Below, piece by piece: positions 38,371 to 48,632 of a stretch of DNA of 64,000 nucleotides. The DNA is from Aequoribacter fuscus. GTDB taxonomy: Bacteria; Pseudomonadota; Gammaproteobacteria; Pseudomonadales; Halieaceae. The stretch's first letter is position 1; each line of letters starts with the position of its first letter. Under the pieces are notes generated by a model that did not search any database, was not told the DNA's origin, and worked only from the letters and a program-made list of their open reading frames with translations. The stretch spans positions 434,001 to 498,000 of the forward strand of contig NZ_CP036423.1 in assembly GCF_009910365.1 (NCBI RefSeq), in the 5' to 3' direction. The position numbers were made by a program, and so were the translations under genes.

Positions 38371-39627
38371 ATGGATGTCTCTGACTACATGCTCGGCTTG
38401 GGACAACAAGCCAAGCGAGCAGCGCGCGTCTTGGCATTAAGTAGCTTAAGTCAGCGCAACCATGCACTGTTGTGTATTGCACAACGCATAGATCAACAAC
38501 GAGAGCTCATCTTGGCTGCGAACGAGAAAGATTTGGCGGCGGCCAAATCTCAGGGGCTTGATGCTGCAATGTGTGATCGCTTAGCGCTGAATGCCGGTCG
38601 TATTGACGGCATGATCGCTAACTTAGAGCAAGTTGCCTCACTCCCTGACCCGATCGGTGCGACCGACCAAGTTCGCACCATGCCGTCAGGTATTCGCGTC
38701 GGTAAGATGCGTGTGCCATTGGGAGTGGTCGGTATTATTTACGAGTCTCGACCAAACGTTACGGTCGAAGCCAGCAGTTTGTGCATCAAATCGGGCAATT
38801 CGACGATCTTGCGCGGGGGATCGGAGTCTATTCATTCAAACGGCGCAATCGCTCGCTGTATTGAGGCGGGGCTGGCTGATGCCGGCATGCCTGAAACGGC
38901 GGTCCAAGTGGTGAACACGACCGATCGCGCTGCAGTGGGCGCGTTGATTACAATGGATAAGTTCGTCGATGTAATCGTCCCGCGCGGTGGTAAGGGACTT
39001 ATTGAGCGCATCACTGCCGAAGCTCGTATTCCCGTCATCAAACACCTAGATGGCGTCTGTCACGTCTTCATCGATGCAGGAGCAGATTTATCCATGGCAA
39101 ATGCCATCGCCGTCAACGCTAAAACGCATCGTTATGGCACCTGTAACACCATGGAAACGCTGTTACTTGACCGGTCGGTGGCGGCAGACGCGCTCGCTCT
39201 GATTGGCCCCGAGTTGCAGTCTAAGGGCGTTGAGGTTCGCGGTTGTTCTGAAACCTGTCGAATACTGAATTGGGCGGTAGTCGCCACAGAAGCTGATTGG
39301 TACGCCGAGTACTTGGCGCCTATTTTAGCGGTGCGAATTGTTGCGGGTTTGGCTGAGGCCATAGACCATATTAATGCCTATGGCTCACATCATACTGACG
39401 CTATTGTGACCAACAACCATGCGCATGCTGAGCAATTTATGCGCGAGGTGGATTCGAGCTCGGTCATGGTGAATGCCTCAACGCGTTTTGCCGATGGGTT
39501 TGAATATGGCTTGGGGGCTGAGATCGGAATTTCGACCGACAAGATCCACGCTCGGGGCCCGGTGGGCTTGGAGGGACTCACTTCACAAAAATACGTTGTG
39601 TTCGGAACAGGGCAGGTTCGTTCTTGA
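38371..39627 (+). CDS. proA: Gamma-glutamyl phosphate reductase
   Basis: A 418-residue ProA, the NADPH-dependent reductase giving glutamate-5-semialdehyde, second step of proline synthesis. The aldehyde-dehydrogenase fold shows [33 protein letters not shown] and the catalytic cysteine in [13 protein letters not shown], with the terminal [16 protein letters not shown] typical of the family. proB is 13 kb away. nadD starts inside the last codons (4-bp overlap). Confidence 0.97.
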   Translation: MDVSDYMLGLGQQAKRAARVLALSSLSQRNHALLCIAQRIDQQRELILAANEKDLAAAKSQGLDAAMCDRLALNAGRIDGMIANLEQVASLPDPIGATDQVRTMPSGIRVGKMRVPLGVVGIIYESRPNVTVEASSLCIKSGNSTILRGGSESIHSNGAIARCIEAGLADAGMPETAVQVVNTTDRAAVGALITMDKFVDVIVPRGGKGLIERITAEARIPVIKHLDGVCHVFIDAGADLSMANAIAVNAKTHRYGTCNTMETLLLDRSVAADALALIGPELQSKGVEVRGCSETCRILNWAVVATEADWYAEYLAPILAVRIVAGLAEAIDHINAYGSHHTDAIVTNNHAHAEQFMREVDSSSVMVNASTRFADGFEYGLGAEIGISTDKIHARGPVGLEGLTSQKYVVFGTGQVRS

Positions 39628-40268
39628 GTCTAGGTTCACGAGCAAAGGCGTTTATGGGCGGCACCTTTGATCCCATTCACAACGGGCATATCCGAATGGC
39701 GATTGAATCTTGCGAGGCTCTGGGGTTGTCGAGCATAACGCTGGTGCCCGCGGCCGATCCACCGCATCGTGATGCGCCGCGAGTCAATGCTGCAAGGCGT
39801 TTAGCGATGGTGGCAGAATCGGTGAAAGATATTGCACAGCTCGAGGTCGATGGGCGCGAATTGCAGCGCTCGGGCAAGTCATACAGTTTTGCTACCGCCT
39901 GCGAGTTTCGAGCCGAAGTGGGCATTGACGCCAGTTTGACCATGATTATGGGGGCCGATGCGTTCTTGGGTTTTACATCGTGGCACCGCTGGCAGGAGTT
40001 TTTAGAGGTACTTAATATCGTAGTGTTGGCAAGGCCTGGCTGGGCTTGGCCTGAGCAGGGCGAGTTGGCGAGCTGGGTAAGCAAATGCCGAGTTGACGTT
40101 AATGCCTTGCCCGGGCAATCGCGTGGGGGTGTTGCTTTTTTGTCGTCCCGATTGCTGGATATTTCAGCCTCAGATATTCGCGAAAGATTGCAAGCCGGTT
40201 TATCGATTGATGGGTTGGTTCCCGATGTTGTGCGACACTATATCGCGCAGCAAAAATTATACGTATAG
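39624..40268 (+). CDS. nadD: Nicotinate-nucleotide adenylyltransferase
   Basis: A 214-residue NadD, converting nicotinate mononucleotide to deamido-NAD in NAD synthesis. The nucleotidyltransferase motif [15 protein letters not shown] (HxGH) and the second motif [10 protein letters not shown] are present. The start is TTG at 39624, overlapping the proA TGA, as alternative starts are scarce upstream of the conserved FMGGTFDP. It is in the proA-nadD-rsfS-rlmH order also known from Pseudomonas. Confidence 0.94.
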   Translation: MSLGSRAKAFMGGTFDPIHNGHIRMAIESCEALGLSSITLVPAADPPHRDAPRVNAARRLAMVAESVKDIAQLEVDGRELQRSGKSYSFATACEFRAEVGIDASLTMIMGADAFLGFTSWHRWQEFLEVLNIVVLARPGWAWPEQGELASWVSKCRVDVNALPGQSRGGVAFLSSRLLDISASDIRERLQAGLSIDGLVPDVVRHYIAQQKLYV

Positions 40269-40298
40269 GCCGAAAAGGCTTGAAAAGGTGATAATTGA

Positions 40299-40646
40299 AT
40301 GATGGATTCTTTGGCTGTTAAAGAACTAGCACAAGCGGCATTAGACGACTTAAAAGCAGTCAATGTCGAGGTCTTGGATGTCAGCGCTTTAACAGATGTT
40401 ATGGAGTATTTGGTCGTGGCTAGCGGCACCTCAAACCGTCACGTTAAGTCATTGGCTGATAACGTCATCGTCGCCGCCAAAAAGGCCGGAATGCCGCCTC
40501 TGGGCGTGGAAGGCCAAGATACCGGTGAATGGGTGCTAGTGGACTTGGGTGGTGTTGTGGTGCACGTTATGTTGCCTGCTACCCGAGCTTTCTATGATAT
40601 CGAGCGCTTGTGGTCGGTAGACGCCCCAGCTCGCCGTGAAGATTAG
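40299..40646 (+). CDS. rsfS: Ribosomal silencing factor RsfS
   Basis: A 115-residue RsfS/Iojap-family protein that binds L14 and blocks subunit joining in starvation. The family core reads [21 protein letters not shown] and [30 protein letters not shown]. The two leading Met codons (40299 and 40302) are both possible starts. Its last 11 bases overlap the rlmH start, so the genes are coupled. Confidence 0.95.
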   Translation: MMDSLAVKELAQAALDDLKAVNVEVLDVSALTDVMEYLVVASGTSNRHVKSLADNVIVAAKKAGMPPLGVEGQDTGEWVLVDLGGVVVHVMLPATRAFYDIERLWSVDAPARRED

Positions 40647-41106
40647 AGTTTTAACTATCGCTGGCAAAATGCCCTCTTGGGTTGAGGCTGGGGTCGCCGA
40701 TTACGACAAGCGTTTGCCGCGTGATGTGAAAATCGATTGGGTCAGTTTACCGCTAGCGACGCGCCGCAAAGACCGCAAAGCCGAGCATTATCTAGCAACT
40801 GAGGCGCAATCGATTCTGAAGCAGATTCGCGAAGACGACTTCGTCGTTGCTCTCGATGTTCGAGGCAAGTCATGCTCCAGCGAGGAATTGGCCGAGTACT
40901 GGCAGGCATGGCAAGCTCACAGGGGCGACCTCGTGATTCTGATCGGAGGCCCCGACGGTCTGGATCAAAGCTGTTTGGCGCGCGCGAATCAAAGATTATC
41001 ACTCAGTGCCTTGACACTGCCCCACGCGCTCGTCAGAGTGGTATTGGCCGAGCAGCTCTATCGGGCGTGGTCACTATCGATAGGGCACCCATATCATCGC
41101 GCATAA
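40636..41106 (+). CDS. rlmH: 23S rRNA (pseudouridine1915-N3)-methyltransferase
   Basis: A 156-residue SPOUT-family methyltransferase (RlmH, formerly YbeA) that modifies helix 69 of 23S rRNA. The knot region reads [16 protein letters not shown] and [29 protein letters not shown], the family's invariant end. The start is GTG at 40636 inside rsfS. Partnership with rsfS is widely conserved. Confidence 0.96.
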   Translation: MKIRVLTIAGKMPSWVEAGVADYDKRLPRDVKIDWVSLPLATRRKDRKAEHYLATEAQSILKQIREDDFVVALDVRGKSCSSEELAEYWQAWQAHRGDLVILIGGPDGLDQSCLARANQRLSLSALTLPHALVRVVLAEQLYRAWSLSIGHPYHRA

Positions 41107-41123
41107 CTCTAAGAGATCGAACG

Positions 41124-43004
41124 GTGGCAGCTGAGCGCAATTTATTGAAAGACGCCAATCGCGAAGGCCGAATCTTCACGGACCGTTTGGTCGTTACTTT
41201 AGTAATTTTTGCCGTCATGCTCGGGTTGATCGTGATTCGCTACTATCATTTGCAGATCGTTGATCATGCGATTTACGCAACGCAATCTGATCAAAACCGG
41301 CTGCAGACCCAACCTTTGCCGCCTCGCCGCGGGTTAATTCGGGACCGAGCGGGTCGTTTAATTGCTGAAAATGAACCGTCGTTCGTTCTGTCCGTTGTGG
41401 TAGAGAGAACGGGGGGGCTCGATGAGATCATTGAGCGTTTGCAGCAAATCATCGAGTTATCGGATGACGACGTCGCGGCCTTTCAGCGTCGCCGCCCTAG
41501 CACACGACCCTATGCGCCAGTGCCTCTGAAGTTCCGTATCTCGGAACACGAAAGAGCGCGTATCGCGGTGAATAGTCACGAATTGCCGGGCGTTGAAATC
41601 GAGGCTCAGTTGATCAGATCTTATCCGTTGGCCGATCTATTTGCCCATGCGGTCGGCTATGTCGGCCGGATTAACGAACGCGAACTGCAAACGCTGCCGG
41701 AGGGGCCTTACGAGGGTACGTTCCACATTGGCAAAACAGGCATTGAAAAGTATTACGAGTCAGTACTTCTGGGTCAGGTGGGTGTGCAAACTGTCGAGAC
41801 GGATGCGCGCGGCCGTATCATGCGACTGGTTGAAAAAACGCCCCCTGTACCGGGAAAAGATTTGACGCTGAATCTGGATGCTGATTTGCAGCTTGCTGCG
41901 GCGCAAGCCCTTCAGGGGCAGCGTGGTGCTGTCGTGGCGATTGATCCCCGAGACGGCGGCGTTCTGGCGCTCTACTCAAGTCCAAGTTTTGACCCCAACT
42001 CGTTTGTGAATGGCATCAGTTTTAACGAGTACGCAGAGTTGCGTGATTCGCCCGATGTCCCCTTGTTTAATAGAGCGTTGCAGGGGCAGTATCCGCCTGG
42101 TTCAACGGTCAAGCCCGCGATTGGGTTAGCGGGCTTGCACATGGGTTTAGTGACACCGCAGTCAAAAGTCGCCGATCCGGGTTGGTATACCCTCCCCGGA
42201 GACGACCGACGTTACCGCGATTGGGTGTTGCGTATTCGAGGTCGTGGACATGCTGATAAGGTTGATTTGCACATGGCGATTGCCGAATCGTGTGACGTGT
42301 ACTTTTATGACCTGGCGCGCACTATGACGGTCGATCGCATGCACGATTTCTTGCAAGATTTTAATTTGGGTGCGCGCACAGGTGTGGATACAACCAATGA
42401 GCGTCCGGGGGTTTTGCCCTCGTCGGAATGGAAATTACAGAATCGGGGGCGCCCCTGGTACCCAGGTGAGACCTTGAGCGTGGGAATTGGTCAGGGTTAT
42501 ATGTTGGCCACACCCATGCAGCTGGCTTTAATGACGTCGGTTCTCGCAAATCGAGGGTATGCCTATAAACCTTCGCTGGTGGCTGAAGTCGATGGCGTAG
42601 TGCCTGAAACCGAGCGTCTGCAGCTGCCTGATATTGAACCATCACATTGGCAGGCGGTCATAGAAGGTATGGAGGCTGTTGTGCACGAGCGCAGTGGAAC
42701 TGCGCATGCCATGGCCAAAGGCTTACAGTACCGAGTGGCGTCAAAAACCGGCACAGCGCAAGTGATCGGGATTGCTCAAGATGAGGAGTACGATGAAGAT
42801 GAGATCGCCGAACGGCATCGAAATCACGGCCTGTTTATTGCGTTTGCACCGGTCGAAGCGCCAACGATTGCGCTTGCGGTGATTGTCGAAAACGGTGGCG
42901 GTAGTAGTGCGGCCGTTCCGGTTGCAAGGGCTGTGCTGGACGCATGGTTGGCGAATCCAGATAAAGGCGTTATGCGACATGTAGGGTTGGCGAGCAATGG
43001 CTGA
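41124..43004 (+). CDS. mrdA: Penicillin-binding protein 2 (elongasome transpeptidase)
   Basis: A 626-residue class B PBP, the transpeptidase of rod-shape elongation, anchored by one N-terminal helix (about 26-43). The transpeptidase motifs are SxxK in PPGSTVKP, SxN-type in ESCDVYFYD and KTG in ASKTGTAQV. The frame extends back over rlmH to 40872, but those 84 codons are low in conserved content; GTG at 41124 with AGAGA upstream gives the E. coli-like length (633). rodA overlaps its end by 8 bp. Confidence 0.96.
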   Translation: MAAERNLLKDANREGRIFTDRLVVTLVIFAVMLGLIVIRYYHLQIVDHAIYATQSDQNRLQTQPLPPRRGLIRDRAGRLIAENEPSFVLSVVVERTGGLDEIIERLQQIIELSDDDVAAFQRRRPSTRPYAPVPLKFRISEHERARIAVNSHELPGVEIEAQLIRSYPLADLFAHAVGYVGRINERELQTLPEGPYEGTFHIGKTGIEKYYESVLLGQVGVQTVETDARGRIMRLVEKTPPVPGKDLTLNLDADLQLAAAQALQGQRGAVVAIDPRDGGVLALYSSPSFDPNSFVNGISFNEYAELRDSPDVPLFNRALQGQYPPGSTVKPAIGLAGLHMGLVTPQSKVADPGWYTLPGDDRRYRDWVLRIRGRGHADKVDLHMAIAESCDVYFYDLARTMTVDRMHDFLQDFNLGARTGVDTTNERPGVLPSSEWKLQNRGRPWYPGETLSVGIGQGYMLATPMQLALMTSVLANRGYAYKPSLVAEVDGVVPETERLQLPDIEPSHWQAVIEGMEAVVHERSGTAHAMAKGLQYRVASKTGTAQVIGIAQDEEYDEDEIAERHRNHGLFIAFAPVEAPTIALAVIVENGGGSSAAVPVARAVLDAWLANPDKGVMRHVGLASNG

Positions 43005-44133
43005 GTACTTGCGTCGCATGCCCGATAGCGGTGACGCTTTTCGCCGCAGTTCAACGGTTTGGTCTGTTTTAAAGCTGGACCCCTGGTTGCTCAGCGGTTT
43101 ATTGGCACTGGCTGGTTTTGGTTTAACAGTGCTAAATAGTGCGGTTGATGGCAGTAACGCAGCCATTCAGCGACAGTCTGTGTATTTGCTTATCGGTTTT
43201 TGTGGCATGTTAGTCGCCGCTCAGATTCCAGTGTATCGGTATGCGCGCTTGGCGCCTTGGATGTATCTTATTGGGATACTCGCATTAGTTTCCGTATTGT
43301 TCCTTGGTGTGGGAGCTAAAGGCGCGCAACGCTGGCTGTCGCTGGGGGGATTCCGGTTTCAGCCCTCGGAAATTATGAAGCTCGCGGTACCCCTAACAGT
43401 GGCCTGGTATTTGGCTAAACGCAGTTTGCCGCCGAACCCAAAGTATGTTGGTGCCACCCTTATTTTGATGGGGCTCCCTGCGGTGTTGATTTTTTTGCAA
43501 CCCGATTTGGGTACCGCCATTTTAGTTGCAGTCTCAGGTTTTTTTGTGTTGTTCTTGGCCGGTCTGTCGTGGCGATACCTTCTGACCGCCGCTGGTATCG
43601 TGCTGGCATCGATTTGGCCGTTGTGGTCCTTTGTGATGAAAGATTATCAAAGGCAGCGGGTTCTGACCTTACTGGATCCCGAGAGCGATCGACTCGGCGC
43701 TGGCTGGAACATCATACAAAGCAAAACAGCGATAGGGTCGGGAGGCTGGTCGGGTAAAGGCTATATGCAAGGAACCCAGACGCTGTTGGATTTTCTACCC
43801 GAGAGCCACACCGATTTTATTATTGCGGTGCTCGCAGAAGAATATGGTCTCCAGGGCGTGCTTTGGCTAGTGATGCTCTATCTTTTTATTTGTTTGCGCG
43901 GTTTTTGGATTAGTTACACTGCGCAGTCGACCTATGGCCGATTGGTTGGAGCAAGCATTACCCTAACGTTTTTTGTGTATGTATTCGTTAATATGGGAAT
44001 GGTTGCGGGCATTTTACCCGTCGTGGGCGTGCCCTTGCCCTTGGTCAGCGCCGGCGGGACATCTATTGTGACTCTGTTGGCGGGTTTCGGTATCCTGATG
44101 GCGATTAGTCAAGACAAGCGCCAAGTAAATTGA
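42997..44133 (+). CDS. rodA: Rod shape-determining protein RodA (SEDS glycosyltransferase)
   Basis: A 378-residue SEDS protein, the peptidoglycan polymerase paired with PBP2. About ten membrane helices are visible. Conserved segments include GAKGAQRWLSLGGFRFQPSEIMKLA, LQPDLGTA, the loop LPESHTDFIIAVLAEEYG that holds the catalytic Asp region, and the PLPLVSAGGTS near the C-terminus. It overlaps mrdA by 8 bp, so stoichiometric synthesis is likely. Confidence 0.97.
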   Translation: MAEYLRRMPDSGDAFRRSSTVWSVLKLDPWLLSGLLALAGFGLTVLNSAVDGSNAAIQRQSVYLLIGFCGMLVAAQIPVYRYARLAPWMYLIGILALVSVLFLGVGAKGAQRWLSLGGFRFQPSEIMKLAVPLTVAWYLAKRSLPPNPKYVGATLILMGLPAVLIFLQPDLGTAILVAVSGFFVLFLAGLSWRYLLTAAGIVLASIWPLWSFVMKDYQRQRVLTLLDPESDRLGAGWNIIQSKTAIGSGGWSGKGYMQGTQTLLDFLPESHTDFIIAVLAEEYGLQGVLWLVMLYLFICLRGFWISYTAQSTYGRLVGASITLTFFVYVFVNMGMVAGILPVVGVPLPLVSAGGTSIVTLLAGFGILMAISQDKRQVN

Positions 44134-44144
44134 TGAGGTTAGTG

Positions 44145-45134
44145 ATGGTTAGAAGATTGCGGTGGTTGGGTTTAGTGGTAGCGATTTCAGGAACCGGCGC
44201 CTGGGCCGATTACAGCGATCACCCGGAATTGAAGCTTTCAGAGCTTACATCACAGTTAGAGGCCTTTGGGTATACTGAGTCTGAGTTGGTCGATATCTTT
44301 CGTGCAGCCGAGAAAAAACAGTCGATCATCGATGCAATCTCTCGGCCCGCTGAAAAGGTGTTGGCTTGGCACGAGTATCAAAATATCTTCTTAACGGAGC
44401 GCCGTATCAAAGAAGGCTTGGAATTCATGCGGGCTCATCAAGAGACCTTAGCACGTGCAGAGCGAGAGCTGGGTGTCCCTGCTGAAGTCATGGCCGCAAT
44501 TATCGGAGTCGAAACCTACTACGGTCGTATCGCAGGTTCGTATCGAGTGATTGATGCTTTATCCACCTTGGCTTTTGACTACCCTAAGCGATCAACGTTT
44601 TTTCGCAAACAGCTGGTCGAATATTTGCAGTTAGCCAAAGAGCAAAAAATTAACCCATTAGAGCCAAAAGGCTCTTATGCAGGAGCAATGGGTTTTGGGC
44701 AGTTTATGCCCAGTAGCTATCGGGCGTACGCCATCGATTTTGATGGCGATGACTTCGTTGATATTTGGAATAATGAAGCCGACGCGATAGGTAGCGTAGG
44801 GCACTATCTAAAAAGGCACGGTTGGAAAACAGGGCAACCGATCACACTGCCGCTAAAAAAAGAACAATTTTTGGCCTCAGAGTGGCTCACTGACGATTTA
44901 AAGCTCAGCTACACCATCGCTGAACTCCCTGCCGCGGCTGCCGCGCTTGTTAGCTCAAGTTTGCCGTCCGATAGCTTGATTGAGCCTATTGAGATGGAAA
45001 CCGAAGTTGGGCCACAGCAGTGGCTGGTGTTCAATAATTTTTATGCTATTACCCGTTACAACCACAGTCGCATGTACGCTATGGCGGTGACTGAATTGTC
45101 GGAGGCATTAGCTGCGGGGTTGCGAGAGCAGTGA
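44145..45134 (+). CDS. mltB: Lytic murein transglycosylase B
   Basis: A 329-residue family 3 lytic transglycosylase that cuts glycan strands to anhydro-muropeptides. The catalytic Glu lies in IIGVETYYGRIAGSYRV; GAMGFGQFMPSSYRAYAIDFDGD follows. An N-terminal signal (RRLRWLGLVVAISGTGAWA) has no lipobox cysteine, so the protein is probably periplasmic and soluble. ATG at 44145 is preferred because GAGG stands 6 nt upstream; ATG 44133, overlapping the rodA stop, is possible. rlpA overlaps the end by 4 bp. Confidence 0.94.
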   Translation: MVRRLRWLGLVVAISGTGAWADYSDHPELKLSELTSQLEAFGYTESELVDIFRAAEKKQSIIDAISRPAEKVLAWHEYQNIFLTERRIKEGLEFMRAHQETLARAERELGVPAEVMAAIIGVETYYGRIAGSYRVIDALSTLAFDYPKRSTFFRKQLVEYLQLAKEQKINPLEPKGSYAGAMGFGQFMPSSYRAYAIDFDGDDFVDIWNNEADAIGSVGHYLKRHGWKTGQPITLPLKKEQFLASEWLTDDLKLSYTIAELPAAAAALVSSSLPSDSLIEPIEMETEVGPQQWLVFNNFYAITRYNHSRMYAMAVTELSEALAAGLREQ

Positions 45135-45922
45135 TTCGGTGGGCCTTAATTGGGCTGCTCTCGATCGCGATCTGCGGCTGTACCGACGGGCGCTATCGTA
45201 TGCGTCAAGACAGGGCGCCTGCCGTGCCTGTTTTGGCTCATCAGGTCGCCGACGCAGTCCCTCGCGCCGAGGCAATCCGAGCCGCTGGCAACAAATCACC
45301 TTATACCGTTAACGGTGAAACCTATTGGGTGATGCCCTCGGCTGTAGGCTTTGAGGAAACTGGCACGGCCTCTTGGTATGGCGCAAAGTTTCACGGCGAG
45401 CTGACGTCTAATGGTGAAGTATTTGACATGTACAAAGCCTCGGCGGCTCATAAAAGTTTACCGATACCTACGTTTGTAAAAGTGACTAACTTAGATAACG
45501 GCCGCAGTATGGTCGTTCGCGTTAACGATCGCGGTCCGTTTCACAGTGATCGTATTATCGACTTATCTTACGGCGCTGCAGTGAAGTTGGGTTTCGATCA
45601 GGTCGGCACAGCGCAGGTGCATTTGGAGGTCTTATCCATTGAGGGTACTGAAGACTTGCGCGCCAGCACTGATGACGACTATCGCTATTTACAGGTGGGG
45701 GCGTTTTCGTCTCGTGATAGCGCCGAGCTCCGCCGTCAAGAACTGCAAAATAGAACGACTTTTCCTGTGTTCATTAGTCCGGCACGGTTTGCCAACAAAA
45801 TAGTGTATCGAGTCCGAATTGGTCCCATCGATGATTCAAAAGAGCTAGGGGCCCTCGAGAACCGCCTGCTCGAGGCTGGATTTAAAGAGTACAGCCGTAT
45901 TCGCGAAGGCGTAGCGCTTTGA
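45131..45922 (+). CDS. rlpA: Rare lipoprotein A with SPOR domain
   Basis: A 263-residue outer-membrane lipoprotein with a double-psi beta-barrel (about 75-175, GTASWYGAKFHGELTSNGEVFDMYKASAAHKSLP, VRVNDRGPF and DLSYGAAVKLG) and a C-terminal SPOR domain (about 185-260) that binds denuded glycan. In Pseudomonas it is a lytic transglycosylase. The signal peptide ends AICGC, giving an unusual Cys at -2 of the lipobox. GTG start at 45131 overlaps the mltB stop. Confidence 0.93.
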   Translation: MIRWALIGLLSIAICGCTDGRYRMRQDRAPAVPVLAHQVADAVPRAEAIRAAGNKSPYTVNGETYWVMPSAVGFEETGTASWYGAKFHGELTSNGEVFDMYKASAAHKSLPIPTFVKVTNLDNGRSMVVRVNDRGPFHSDRIIDLSYGAAVKLGFDQVGTAQVHLEVLSIEGTEDLRASTDDDYRYLQVGAFSSRDSAELRRQELQNRTTFPVFISPARFANKIVYRVRIGPIDDSKELGALENRLLEAGFKEYSRIREGVAL

Positions 45923-45978
45923 TCGTTAAGTCTGATCCGTTAACATCTACATGTCGATCTAGAAGGAACAAAATTCTC

Positions 45979-47148
45979 ATGCAAAAACTACTGGCCACCG
46001 CGGCCGCTCTGGGGTTTAGCGTATCGGTTTCCGCTGCCATCATTCCCGCACCACCAGAGGTCGCTGCGAGAGCTCATTATTTAATCGACGCTACTACCGG
46101 CTATGTCATTGCTGAGAGCAACGCGAACGAACAGCTTCCTCCGGCCAGTCTGACCAAGTTGATGACAAGTTACGTGCTGAGTTACGAGATTGAGCGCGGT
46201 CGAGTGGCGTTCGATGACAAGGTCTTGATCAGTGAAAATGCCTGGGCACAAAACCCCATATTCAAGGGCTCGTCACTGATGTGGCTAGAGCCCGGCATGG
46301 AGGTCTCTATTAGCGATTTGGAAAAAGGCATTGTTATCTCGTCGGGTAATGATGCAACAGTCGCTATTGCCGAGCATCTAGCGGGCAATGAAACAGCTTT
46401 CGCGGACATGATGAACACTCATGCGCAGCGTTTGGGCATGAACGACAGCTACTTTGAAAACTCACACGGTTTACCGTCGCCTAATCATCTCACCACAGCG
46501 CATGATCTTGCGCTGTTGGCGAAGGCGATCATTCAGGATTTTCCAACGCATTATCAAATCTACGCTGAGCGCGATTACACATTTAACAACATCAAACAAT
46601 ACAATCGAAATACGCTGTTAGGTGAAGACCCGTCTGTTGATGGTTTAAAAACGGGGTATACCAGCGAGGCGGGATACGGCCTAGTGTCCTCGGCAAAACG
46701 CGGCGATATGCGTTTGATTTCGGTGGTGCTGGGTACCAGCAGCGCTAAAACTCGCGCGAGCGAAACGCGCAGTTTGTTGAACTACGGGTTCCGGTATTTC
46801 GAAACTGCGGAACTACTGCCCGCTGAGCGTGAGATGGAGAAACCCGAGGTATGGATGGGTCTGGCCGATTACCTGAGTGTGGGTGTTGTCGATGCCATCA
46901 CGTTAACATTGCCGAGAGGTGAGCGCCGAAATGTTGCGCAAGTTGTGACCTTGAATGAACCCCTGTCAGCCCCCATCAAAAGAGGTGACGAAGTGGGGCG
47001 CGTCAGTTTACGCCTCGACGGAGAGCAAATCTATGAAGGGCCGGTCGTTGCGTTACACGATGTCGAGGAGGCTGGCTTTTTTGCGCGTTTGTGGGATCGC
47101 ATTCTAATGTGGATCGATACACTGTTGTCGCCCGAACCTAAAGAATAG
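45979..47148 (+). CDS. dacC: D-alanyl-D-alanine carboxypeptidase (PBP5/6 type)
   Basis: A 389-residue low-molecular-weight PBP that trims the fifth D-Ala from peptidoglycan stems. The motifs are SLTK (SxxK), SGN (SxN) and KTGYT (KTG). A signal peptide (about 1-21) and a C-terminal amphipathic helix (ARLWDRILMWIDTLL) for membrane attachment frame the protein. I chose the ATG at 45979 (MQKLLATAA), behind GAAGGA; an ATG at 45919 lacks a signal sequence. dacA or dacC naming is by neighbourhood. Confidence 0.95.
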   Translation: MQKLLATAAALGFSVSVSAAIIPAPPEVAARAHYLIDATTGYVIAESNANEQLPPASLTKLMTSYVLSYEIERGRVAFDDKVLISENAWAQNPIFKGSSLMWLEPGMEVSISDLEKGIVISSGNDATVAIAEHLAGNETAFADMMNTHAQRLGMNDSYFENSHGLPSPNHLTTAHDLALLAKAIIQDFPTHYQIYAERDYTFNNIKQYNRNTLLGEDPSVDGLKTGYTSEAGYGLVSSAKRGDMRLISVVLGTSSAKTRASETRSLLNYGFRYFETAELLPAEREMEKPEVWMGLADYLSVGVVDAITLTLPRGERRNVAQVVTLNEPLSAPIKRGDEVGRVSLRLDGEQIYEGPVVALHDVEEAGFFARLWDRILMWIDTLLSPEPKE

Positions 47149-47160
47149 GAAGCCAGTCGC

Positions 47161-47430
47161 ATGAGTCAGCCGGAACCGCCCAAAATCGAATTTCCTTGCG
47201 ATTACCCCGTCAAAATTTTAGGTCGGCAATGCGACCATTTTGAAACAACCATTTTCGAGATTGTAGAAACCCACGCGCCGGGATTTGATCGAGCGCAGAT
47301 TTCTCGCAAGGTCAGCCGCGAGGGTACGTTTTGCTCGCTCACGATTACCATCACCGCAACGGGAGAACCGCAATTAGCCGCAATGCATCAAGCATTAATG
47401 GATTCTGGCTTAGTGAATATGGTGATTTAG
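47161..47430 (+). CDS. ybeD: YbeD family protein (DUF493)
   Basis: An 89-residue ACT-like small protein, YbeD family. EFPCDYPVKILGR and RKVSREGTFCSLTITITATG fit the family. It lies between dacC and lipB, as in E. coli and Pseudomonas, suggesting a link with lipoate or envelope metabolism, though its role is not settled. A gap of 39 bp leads to lipB. Confidence 0.9.
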   Translation: MSQPEPPKIEFPCDYPVKILGRQCDHFETTIFEIVETHAPGFDRAQISRKVSREGTFCSLTITITATGEPQLAAMHQALMDSGLVNMVI

Positions 47431-47469
47431 TGCCCACCCTGTTCGTGGTTTTGTTGTAGAGGGAATCGC

Positions 47470-48105
47470 GTGTCCTTTCCCGTTTTGCATAAAATGTTGG
47501 GCCGAGCTGACTATGCTCGGACCTATGCGGCCATGCGCCTATTTACAGATAGCAGGCTAGCCGACACCCCCGATGAATTATGGGCCTTGGAGCACCCGCC
47601 AGTATTTACTCAGGGTCAGGCGGGCAAAGCGGAACACTTGTTGGCACCGGGTAATATTCCTGTGGTACAGACTGATCGTGGTGGGCAGGTAACCTACCAT
47701 GGCCCCGGGCAATTGGTAATTTATCTGCTGATCGATCTGAAGCGGCGTAAACTCGGCGTCAGACAGGTGGTGACGCTCATTGAAAACGCTATTATCGAAA
47801 TTTTGGCGGATGAGTTTGGCTTGCCGGCGCAAGCGGATCCTAAGGCTCCGGGGGTTTATGTTGACGGGCGCAAGATTGCCGCCTTGGGCTTGCGTGTCCG
47901 CAAGGGGTGCACGTTTCATGGTCTAAGTTTGAATGTCGATTGTGACTTAGAGCCGTTCGCCAGGATTAACCCTTGTGGTTATCAAGGTTTGGCTGTGACG
48001 TCCGTGCAACAAGAATGCCCAGGCAGAACCTTGAGTATCTGGTCGATTGGTGAGCAGCTTCAGAGTCGGTTGTCGAAGCTGTTAAGGGACTGTGCCGGAG
48101 ATTAG
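47470..48105 (+). CDS. lipB: Octanoyltransferase
   Basis: A 211-residue LipB that transfers octanoate from acyl carrier protein to lipoate-dependent enzymes. The conserved [29 protein letters not shown] and the acyl-thioester cysteine region [13 protein letters not shown] are intact. The start is GTG at 47470. Its partner lipA, which usually follows, is absent; instead the stop overlaps that of a convergent response regulator by 4 bp. Confidence 0.95.
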   Translation: MSFPVLHKMLGRADYARTYAAMRLFTDSRLADTPDELWALEHPPVFTQGQAGKAEHLLAPGNIPVVQTDRGGQVTYHGPGQLVIYLLIDLKRRKLGVRQVVTLIENAIIEILADEFGLPAQADPKAPGVYVDGRKIAALGLRVRKGCTFHGLSLNVDCDLEPFARINPCGYQGLAVTSVQQECPGRTLSIWSIGEQLQSRLSKLLRDCAGD

Positions 48106-48629
48106 CGCGCCACCGGCTTTTTGGCGAGAATGCGCTGTAGTGTGCGTCGATGCATACTTAAGGCACGAGCTGTTGCCGATATATTGCCATCATGTTCCTG
48201 CAGTACTCGTTGAATATGCTCCCATTTCACGCGCTCTACCGAGGGTGGCTGATCAGGTATTTTCGTCTCGGATGGTTTTTTCCCGGTGAAGCAGGCAACA
48301 ATGTCCCGCAGTTTGGTGGGTTTGCACAGATAGTCATGGGCGCCAAGGCGAGTCGCCTCAACGGCCGTGGCAATACTTGAATACCCCGTTAAGATCACGA
48401 TTTTGGCGTTGGGCCCCAAGGTTTCGATGAGTTTTGGGAGCAGTGTCAGACCGCTGGTCTCGCCTAAGTTCAGATCGAGGAGCACGAACTCGGGGCGCCA
48501 AGTTAACGCTTTAGACAGGGCGGAATCTGCGGAGCACTCGAATGTCGCTTCAAACCCCTCGCGCTCGAATGCACGTTGTGCCGTCTCTGCAAAGGTCCGA
48601 TCATCATCAATTATCAAGACACGTTGCAT
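48102..48629 (-). CDS. RegA/PrrA/RoxR-type response regulator
   Basis: A 175-residue regulator with a receiver domain (phosphoacceptor D52, [13 protein letters not shown]) and a C-terminal Fis-type helix-turn-helix, [23 protein letters not shown], whose recognition helix is almost invariant in the RegA/ActR/PrrA/RoxR family. These are global redox regulators of respiration, nitrogen and carbon metabolism. It is 3 bp after its kinase gene. The target set is not readable from the window. Confidence 0.93.
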   Translation of the reverse strand: MQRVLIIDDDRTFAETAQRAFEREGFEATFECSADSALSKALTWRPEFVLLDLNLGETSGLTLLPKLIETLGPNAKIVILTGYSSIATAVEATRLGAHDYLCKPTKLRDIVACFTGKKPSETKIPDQPPSVERVKWEHIQRVLQEHDGNISATARALSMHRRTLQRILAKKPVAR

Positions 48630-48632
48630 GCG

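Noticed and set aside
40872-41123. 84-codon N-terminal extension of PBP2
   Set aside because: It lies wholly inside rlmH in another frame, is Arg-rich without family similarity, and GTG 41124 gives the normal length.
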